Shown in pieces: positions 35,857 to 40,784 of a stretch of DNA of 40,784 nt. The DNA is from Bacteroidales bacterium. GTDB lineage: Bacteria; Bacteroidota; Bacteroidia; Bacteroidales; P3. The DNA is taken from the NCBI GenBank assembly GCA_017509045.1, contig JAFWQP010000001.1:1-40784 (forward strand), read 5' to 3'. The notes beneath the pieces are model-generated. The model saw only the letters and a program-made list of their open reading frames with translations. It did not search any database and was not told the DNA's origin. Position numbers and translations under genes: made by a program. The stretch's first letter is position 1. Every line of letters starts with the position of its first letter.

Positions 35857-36749
35857 TTACAGACAACCTTACCAACACCGTTTATTTCTCAAGTCTGTTG
35901 CCTGAGAAATGCCCAATCCTCAATGCAAGCATCATAGAGGTGCTACAAAAACGAGGAATCTCATTTGATTATCTCAAAGGAACCAAAGACATCTGGTGTC
36001 GCGATTACATGCCAATTCAGATTCAAAAAGACCGTTTAATCGCCTATAAATACACTCCTGATTATCTGCAAGACAAAATTCAAACAAATCCAGAAGATGT
36101 GCTTCAAGCGGAATCGAACGTACTATTCCGAGCATTGCCAACATGCAGAATGGAAGATGTGGTATTTGATGGCTTACGTCCTATCCCTATTGGTAGACCA
36201 ACAATTGAGATCATCAAGATGGACCTTGTAATGGATGGCGGCAATGTGGTGAAATGTGGCGATACCGTTGTGATGACCGAAAAAGTGTTCGTGGAGAACA
36301 GTGACAAATCCCGCGATAAGGTGGAGCAGATTCTGCGTGATGCCTTCCAATGCGACTTATTATTTCTCCCATGGGACCGAAAAGAATATCTAGGGCACAG
36401 CGACGGTATTGTCCATTATGCCGGCGACGGGAGGATACTACTGACAAACTACAATGATTTCTCAACCTATTTCTTCAATCGTTTTCGAAAAGCGCTAGAG
36501 ACACGTTTCGAGGTTATCCCTTTGAAATATCATGTTAAGCGGAAACATGCACGCAGCTGGTCTTACATCAATTTCTTGCAAGTAGGCAAACTAGTTCTTG
36601 TGCCGCAGTTGGGGGTAGAAGAAGACAGAATCGCTCTGGAGCAAATCGGCAACACTATACCTGATTGCGAGGTAGTTGGCATTCCCGCTTTAGAAGCTGT
36701 TAGAAGAGGTGGGGCACTTAACTGTATTTCGTGGAATATACAAAATTAG
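35853..36749 (+). CDS. Agmatine deiminase / porphyromonas-type peptidylarginine deiminase family protein
   Basis: The 298-residue protein has the guanidino-group-modifying enzyme landmarks: IWCRDYMPIQ, the substrate-binding acidic segment LVMDGGNVV, GHSDGIVHY with catalytic His and Asp, and a C-terminal RRGGALNCISWNIQN with the nucleophilic cysteine. All expected catalytic residues can be placed. It is shorter than typical AguA (about 340-370) and has no signal peptide, so cytoplasmic agmatine or another guanidino compound is more likely than secreted peptidylarginine. The ATG at 35853 has an AGGAG sequence just upstream. No putrescine pathway gene is adjacent; its partners are the unknown protein and a Sel1 protein. 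Confidence 0.85.
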   Translation: MITDNLTNTVYFSSLLPEKCPILNASIIEVLQKRGISFDYLKGTKDIWCRDYMPIQIQKDRLIAYKYTPDYLQDKIQTNPEDVLQAESNVLFRALPTCRMEDVVFDGLRPIPIGRPTIEIIKMDLVMDGGNVVKCGDTVVMTEKVFVENSDKSRDKVEQILRDAFQCDLLFLPWDRKEYLGHSDGIVHYAGDGRILLTNYNDFSTYFFNRFRKALETRFEVIPLKYHVKRKHARSWSYINFLQVGKLVLVPQLGVEEDRIALEQIGNTIPDCEVVGIPALEAVRRGGALNCISWNIQN

Positions 36750-36753
36750 ACGT

Positions 36754-37644
36754 ATGAGAAACATACCATATCTGATATATACTTTCGAAGAACTTAAAGT
36801 ACTTCCAGAACATGAAGCGTGTGCTGAGTTGAGTTATTATGAATACTTTGAGTGGCTTAAGAGAGCAGCGGAACAGGGTTATGCTGAAGCTCAATTCGAG
36901 CTTGCTTTGTTTTATGACGATGAAGATGCCATAGAGGAGGCGGTAGAATGGTACAGGAAAGCTGCTGAGCAAGGACATATAGAAGCACAGTACAACCTTG
37001 CGGTATGCTATGACAATGGGGACGGGGTTAGGAAAAACCATAAAAAGGCAGTAGAGTGGTACTCTAAAGCGGCAGTACAAGACTATTCAAAGGCGCAGTA
37101 CAATCTTGCCTTATGCTATGATGAAGGGATAGGTGTGAAGAAGAACCTTGAGAAAGCAGTAGAATTGTACATGAAAGCAGCTGACCATGGAGAAGTGTTG
37201 GCTTTTAATAACATTGGATTTTGTTATGAAAAAGGAAGGGGCATTAAAAAAGATTTTGTCGCAGCAGTGGAATGGTACACCAAAGGAGCTATGCAAGGGG
37301 ATGCTGCCGCTCAATTCAGCTTGGCTCTATGCTATTATTATGGGAAAGGTGTAAAGAAAGACCATGTAAGAGCTGTTGAATGGTACATCAAAGCTGCCAG
37401 CCAAGGACACGCCAGGGCTCAAAACAACCTTGGTAATTGTTATGAGAAGGGTATAGGCGTTGCAAAAGATATTCAAAAAGCCTTATATTGGTTCACAGAA
37501 GCAGCACAGCAAGAAGATAAAAGAGCGAGAAAAAACCTAGATGTTTTTGCCCACAAGCATCTGAAGGATATGAAAATGCCGAATGATATCGAAGCGGAAG
37601 AATTCTCTTTTTTGATTTTTTCAGATGATTCGATTCCGTTCTAG
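36754..37644 (+). CDS. Sel1-repeat protein
   Basis: This 296-residue protein consists of about six Sel1-like repeats (36 residues each; units like EAQYNLAVCYDNGDGVRKNH and KAVEWYSKAAVQ) between residues 25 and 255, with a short tail. No signal peptide was seen, so it is likely a cytoplasmic scaffold. The start at 36754 leaves a four-base gap to the deiminase gene. Sel1 proteins often bind other proteins; here the most likely partners are the two upstream products. Confidence 0.85.
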   Translation: MRNIPYLIYTFEELKVLPEHEACAELSYYEYFEWLKRAAEQGYAEAQFELALFYDDEDAIEEAVEWYRKAAEQGHIEAQYNLAVCYDNGDGVRKNHKKAVEWYSKAAVQDYSKAQYNLALCYDEGIGVKKNLEKAVELYMKAADHGEVLAFNNIGFCYEKGRGIKKDFVAAVEWYTKGAMQGDAAAQFSLALCYYYGKGVKKDHVRAVEWYIKAASQGHARAQNNLGNCYEKGIGVAKDIQKALYWFTEAAQQEDKRARKNLDVFAHKHLKDMKMPNDIEAEEFSFLIFSDDSIPF

Positions 37645-37681
37645 GTGGGTGCCTTAGTTGTAAAACCCTCATTTATCCTAC

Positions 37682-37741
37682 ATTTATTTTACCTTTCTTT
37701 TAGATTTAGTTTACCTTTTATTTAGTTTAGGTAAAATAAAT
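37682..37741. repeat. AT-rich inverted repeat, 12-bp perfect arms
   Basis: ATTTATTTTACC (37682-37693) and GGTAAAATAAAT (37730-37741) are exact reverse complements, 36 bases apart. The interior repeats TTTACCTTT-like units. Confidence 0.75.
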
Positions 37742-37922
37742 AAAAACAAAATAAAAAGTAAATAAAAAAAATATCATTACGTCACGGTGAATTGAAGATA
37801 CACAATCTGTTCTGCAAAAAAGTTAGCAGCAACCTCTGTGGTATTAATCTACAATATATGATGGTTCATGTGAAATAACAATGTTCTTCCTCTCTGTATG
37901 TCAACTGTTTTCTGTACTTTTC

Positions 37923-37953
37923 TACCGATTTGGAATGCAACTCCAAATCGGTA
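37923..37953. repeat. Hairpin sharing its core with the MITE ends
   Basis: TACCGATTTGGA (37923-37934) pairs perfectly with TCCAAATCGGTA (37942-37953), loop of 7. The core CCAAATCGGT is identical to part of the 17-bp ends of the 251-bp element. Confidence 0.75.
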
Positions 37954-38149
37954 TGAATTATGAGTAACAATATGATTTGAAGCTAGGTTCTGCTATTTCT
38001 TTGCCCCACAGATAAGAGTATGCCCCTCTATGGCGATTTATATAAATCCCGTATTGCGTTGGCTCTAGTTTAAGATAAGACTGTTTTTTTACGGCCTCGA
38101 AGAGACAAGCTCTCAATAGGGGTTGTATATCACCCGCTTCGCGAAATCG

Positions 38150-38205
38150 GGAAATCCTAGAGAAATCTAATTTCTCCAAGATTTCTAGATTTCCGCCGCA
38201 GGCGG
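38150..38205. repeat. Palindrome cluster
   Basis: An imperfect palindrome (GGAAATCCTAGAGAAATCT at 38150-38168 with AGATTTCTAGATTTCC at 38179-38194) is followed at once by CCGCC/GGCGG with loop GCA (38193-38205). Confidence 0.6.
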
Positions 38206-38356
38206 GGGTAGTATAACGGAGTACAACAAAGTAGAGAATTAAACGACATTGTGACTATTTGGCAAAAATCAGCCATATGTTATACTAGAGTGATTGCGTT
38301 ATTGTGCTCGTCAAGACTTACACACTAACACATTTCCACATTAGCACATTAGATCT

Positions 38357-38920
38357 TTATTCGCCAAAGAAGGCCCCTTTCACTGCGAAGATGAGCAGGA
38401 AAAGCACGGCGATGAGCAGCCAGCGGCGTTCGCGCATGGGCTTGTTGCGACGCCCCAGCATGATGCCCCAGTAGCAGAGCAGGAACAGCACCACAAAGAG
38501 CGGCACCGACAGCTTCCACAGCTCGGCATGAAGACTGAAACGGAATCCCAACCCTAGACCCACCAACAGGGTGTTGACGGCTGTGGCAATGCCCAGCAGC
38601 AGCACCGTGCCCCAACGAGAGATGTCGTAGGCGGGCAATTCGCGGTCTTGCTTGCGGAAAGCCGCATAGAACAGCCGCAGCGCCACCACGATAAGCAGCC
38701 CCAGGTAGACAAGGTTGTCGTACTCGGGCATGTCGAACCGCAGCAGATTGGCGACAGAGATGCCCATGAGGATAAACGCCACGTGGACAGCCGCCAGCAA
38801 CGCGGAGACCGCCAACCCACGGGTGAGACGGATATGGTGTTTCAAGGCACAGCCCCTCACTGTGGCCATAACGGGGAAGGCAAGGGCAAAGGCAAGGATG
38901 ATGTATTCTAGGACTGACAT
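38357..38920 (-). CDS. MntP-like (manganese efflux family) membrane protein, divergent
   Basis: The 187-residue protein has six hydrophobic segments and the two-fold layout of the MntP family. The first helix reads ILAFALAFPVMATVRGCAL and the fourth IATAVNTLLVGLGLGF. In canonical MntP the matching places are SMDAFA and SLDAMAVGVGL, each with an aspartate needed for manganese export; here they are Pro/Val and Asn. It may have lost manganese transport or carry another substrate. It is 85 bases downstream of ksgA with a palindromic spacer between. Confidence 0.72.
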   Translation of the reverse strand: MSVLEYIILAFALAFPVMATVRGCALKHHIRLTRGLAVSALLAAVHVAFILMGISVANLLRFDMPEYDNLVYLGLLIVVALRLFYAAFRKQDRELPAYDISRWGTVLLLGIATAVNTLLVGLGLGFRFSLHAELWKLSVPLFVVLFLLCYWGIMLGRRNKPMRERRWLLIAVLFLLIFAVKGAFFGE

Positions 38921-38952
38921 TTTGGATTTATAAAGGTGTTTCTACATACCCC

Positions 38953-38982
38953 GGCACTTCGTGCCACCCCTCTCAAGAGGGG
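38953..38982. repeat. Two adjacent hairpins between ksgA and the MntP-like gene
   Basis: GGCAC/GTGCC with loop TTC (38953-38965) and CCCCTCT/AGAGGGG with a 2-base centre (38967-38982). Their design resembles the cluster at 2038-2150. Confidence 0.65.
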
Positions 38983-39005
38983 ACGGCTGCCGCGCTCGGG
39001 GGATT

Positions 39006-39785
39006 TCAACTTTGGTTATTCAATTCAGATTGGCTGAGCAGCTGGGTTATTTGGACAAATTGGTCTACAGTGAGTTGTTCGGCACGCAAGGCCAGCAGGT
39101 CGGCAGGGATGACCTCGAGCGGCAGTGAGAGCTGACGAAGGGCGTTGCGGAGCGTTTTGCGCCGCTGGTTGAAGCCTATCTTCACCACTCGGGCAAAGAG
39201 CTGCTCGTCGCAGTCGAGCCGCTGCACATCATTGCGCCGCAGGCGGATAACCGCCGACTTGACCTTGGGCGGCGGGGAAAAGACATGCTCGTGGACGGTG
39301 AAAAGATACTCGATGTCGTAGAACGCCGAAAGAAGAACGCTGAGTATGCCGTAGGTCTTGCTGCCCGGACGGGCTGCCACACGCTCCGCCACCTCCTTCT
39401 GGAACATGCCCACCACCTCGGGCACCTGGTCGCGGTAGTCGTACACCTTGAAGAGGATCTGCGAGGAGATGTTGTAGGGGAAGTTGCCGATGACGGCGAA
39501 AGGTTCGGAGAAGAGCTGCGAAAGGTTGAGTGCGAGGAAGTCGCCTTCAATGACATGCAGCGACGGGTAGTGAGTGTGGAGGTATGCCACCGACTCGCGG
39601 TCTATCTCAATGGCGTGGAAATCGAGGTCGGGATTTGCCAGCAGGTATTTGGTCAGCACACCCATCCCAGGGCCCACCTCAAGCACATGGCGCGTGGTAC
39701 CGGTGAGGCTTTCGGCTATCTGTTGGGCGATGTTCTCGTCGCGAAGGAAATGCTGTCCTAGGGCTTTCTTGGCACGTACTTCCAT
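39006..39785 (-). CDS. rsmA: 16S rRNA (adenine1518/1519-N6)-dimethyltransferase
   Basis: The 259-residue enzyme (KsgA) dimethylates two adenines near the 3' end of 16S rRNA during 30S maturation. It has AKKALGQHFLRDENI at the N-terminus, the SAM loop VLEVGPGMGVLT, DFHAIEIDRE and the catalytic NFPYNISSQILFK, plus the C-terminal helical domain with RRKTLRNALRQL. The start lies five bases after the TPR gene stop. Confidence 0.96.
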   Translation of the reverse strand: MEVRAKKALGQHFLRDENIAQQIAESLTGTTRHVLEVGPGMGVLTKYLLANPDLDFHAIEIDRESVAYLHTHYPSLHVIEGDFLALNLSQLFSEPFAVIGNFPYNISSQILFKVYDYRDQVPEVVGMFQKEVAERVAARPGSKTYGILSVLLSAFYDIEYLFTVHEHVFSPPPKVKSAVIRLRRNDVQRLDCDEQLFARVVKIGFNQRRKTLRNALRQLSLPLEVIPADLLALRAEQLTVDQFVQITQLLSQSELNNQS

Positions 39786-39790
39786 AGTTG

Positions 39791-40784
39791 CTAGTTGATT
39801 GCAGGCAGGGTTGCCTTGAGTTCGTTATATCGTTTGCGGGCTCTGTCGACGTAGAGGCTGGTAGGGTAGTCAAGTATCAGTTTCTCGTAGCAGTCGCGGG
39901 CACGTTCGGGGTGTTGCAGCTGCTCGTCGTTGAGCTCAGCCAACAGCATCAGCGCATCGTCGGCAAGTATGTCGTAGGGGTAGAAGTCGACCAACTGCTG
40001 CAGTAGCGAGTCCGCCTCAGCATAGCGTTGTTGGCGGATGCGTATCTTGGCTTTCTGCATCAGCACCTCGTCGAAAAGGGGATGCGACAAAGCACTGGTG
40101 GCCACCGCGTCGAAGGCATCCCATGCCGAGTCAAGCTGGTTGCGATACAGCAGCAGGTCAGCCTCGGCATAGCGTTCTAGCATGTCGTAGGTGCTGTCGT
40201 CCTCCATGTTGTCGCTGATAAGCAGCGACAGCTCCATGGCATCGTTGGCAATCAGCTTACTAGTAGAGGCGCGGAGCACGTCGAGCTGGGTCTTAGCCCA
40301 CAGGAAATCGTGGTTGTAGTAGGAGAGCTTGGCATTCTTAAACTTGGCAAGCGAGCCCAGCACATCGTTCTTATTTGCCTTCTCCACCTGCATATAGAGG
40401 AGCGACGCATCCCACACCTCGCCGGCAAAGAGCATCAGGTCGCCGAGGGCGAGCTTGGTCTCGTCGCGCTCCTTGGGCGGCAGCTGGGGCAGGTCAAGGA
40501 TGTCGTAGAGCATATCGGCGGCGCGTTGCAGGCTGTCGGCATAGTAGGCCATCAGGTCGGCATAGTTGCGCATCAGGCGCACCGTCTGCACATTCTTGCC
40601 CAATTCGTCGAAAAGGCGGTCGTAGTCTCCCAGCAGCTGCCATAGACGCTTGTTCTCGATGGGGAAATTGCGGTTTATACGCGCGAAACGCACGTCCAGC
40701 TCCCCTACCCTGCTCTCGAAGTAATAGGGGCTCTCAGCGCCCTTTCTGGCGACGAGAGCGTAACATTCCTGCGCCACATCGTAT
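39791..40784 (-). CDS. Tetratricopeptide-repeat protein, 5' end outside the window
   Basis: At least 331 codons are open to the window edge, and the frame continues upstream (YDVAQE before the first GTG). Helical TPR-like repeats are clear at the C-terminal end: RYAEADSLLQQLVDFYPYDILADDALMLLAEL and ARDCYEKLILDYPTSLYVDRARKRYNEL, which resemble BamD/YbgF-type repeats. The visible part has no signal peptide because the N-terminus is missing. It is probably an envelope or lipoprotein TPR protein co-transcribed with rsmA. Confidence 0.85.
   Translation of the reverse strand, partial: YDVAQECYALVARKGAESPYYFESRVGELDVRFARINRNFPIENKRLWQLLGDYDRLFDELGKNVQTVRLMRNYADLMAYYADSLQRAADMLYDILDLPQLPPKERDETKLALGDLMLFAGEVWDASLLYMQVEKANKNDVLGSLAKFKNAKLSYYNHDFLWAKTQLDVLRASTSKLIANDAMELSLLISDNMEDDSTYDMLERYAEADLLLYRNQLDSAWDAFDAVATSALSHPLFDEVLMQKAKIRIRQQRYAEADSLLQQLVDFYPYDILADDALMLLAELNDEQLQHPERARDCYEKLILDYPTSLYVDRARKRYNELKATLPAIN

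Larger units (their letters stand above)
37645..38356. other. Gene-free repeat-rich spacer
   Basis: I see no supported gene in 710 bases. It holds the AT-rich inverted repeat at 37682-37741, the hairpin at 37923-37953 and the palindrome cluster at 38150-38205. A 73-codon reverse frame at 37958-38179 runs through repeat sequence, lacks a recognisable family and is probably a remnant or chance. Confidence 0.55.

Noticed and set aside
37958-38179. 73-codon reverse frame in the repeat-rich spacer
   Set aside because: It overlaps palindromic sequence and has no family or plausible start context.
1-40784. tRNA, rRNA or intact transposase genes
   Set aside because: No cloverleaf-like or rRNA sequence and no DDE-type or other transposase was found on reading the spacers and frames.

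Overview
The window looks like a chromosomal segment from a member of the order Bacteroidales. Three things point there. Almost every convincing promoter is of the Bacteroidetes type (TTTG, about 20 bases, TAnnTTTGC). One secreted protein ends in a type IX secretion (T9SS) sorting domain. The gene order acpP-fabF-rnc and families such as Flavodoxin_4 lipoproteins are typical of the phylum. Genus and species cannot be read from the sequence.

Layout. 1-2316: a 5'-truncated fibronectin-like fragment, a hexamer repeat, a lipoprotein gene, and a gene-free stretch with a 251-bp MITE-like element and a cluster of palindromes. 2317-4548: a flavodoxin lipoprotein, a DUF4160/DUF2442-like pair bounded by a duplicated flavodoxin 3' end, and a methyltransferase membrane protein. 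4698-9992: phosphohexomutase, then a three-gene run (small membrane protein, secreted EEP-fold nuclease/phosphatase, helix-hairpin-helix outer-membrane protein). 10342-13287: two secreted proteins, the second a T9SS cargo. 13317-15593: acpP-fabF-rnc, reverse strand. 15894-18774: purN, glycosyltransferase and OmpA protein joined by 4-base overlaps; a second OmpA porin converges on them. 20729-25776: pgi, ssb, mutY, rpmB, rpsU, hpf and xer. 26176-32035: aspC diverging from a recA-orf-rsh-mazG run. 32011-34896: rseP-lptF, reverse. 35185-37644: a low-GC three-gene module (unknown protein, PAD/agmatine deiminase-family enzyme, Sel1-repeat protein) between repeat-rich spacers. 38357-40784: MntP-like protein, ksgA and a TPR protein cut by the window end.

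Most genes are housekeeping: fatty acid synthesis, sugar phosphate interconversion, DNA repair and recombination, stringent response, envelope biogenesis. recA, an exported protein, the (p)ppGpp synthetase/hydrolase and MazG are packed with overlaps or a 3-base gap and may be one stress-related transcription unit.

The accessory signals worth attention are the MITE-like element with perfect 17-bp inverted ends and a possible target duplication, a 111-bp palindrome with perfect 48-bp arms built of 11-bp iterations, the cassette-like insertion behind the flavodoxin gene, and the 35185-37644 module, which is the best candidate for an undescribed system. No tRNA, rRNA, CRISPR array or intact transposase gene was seen.
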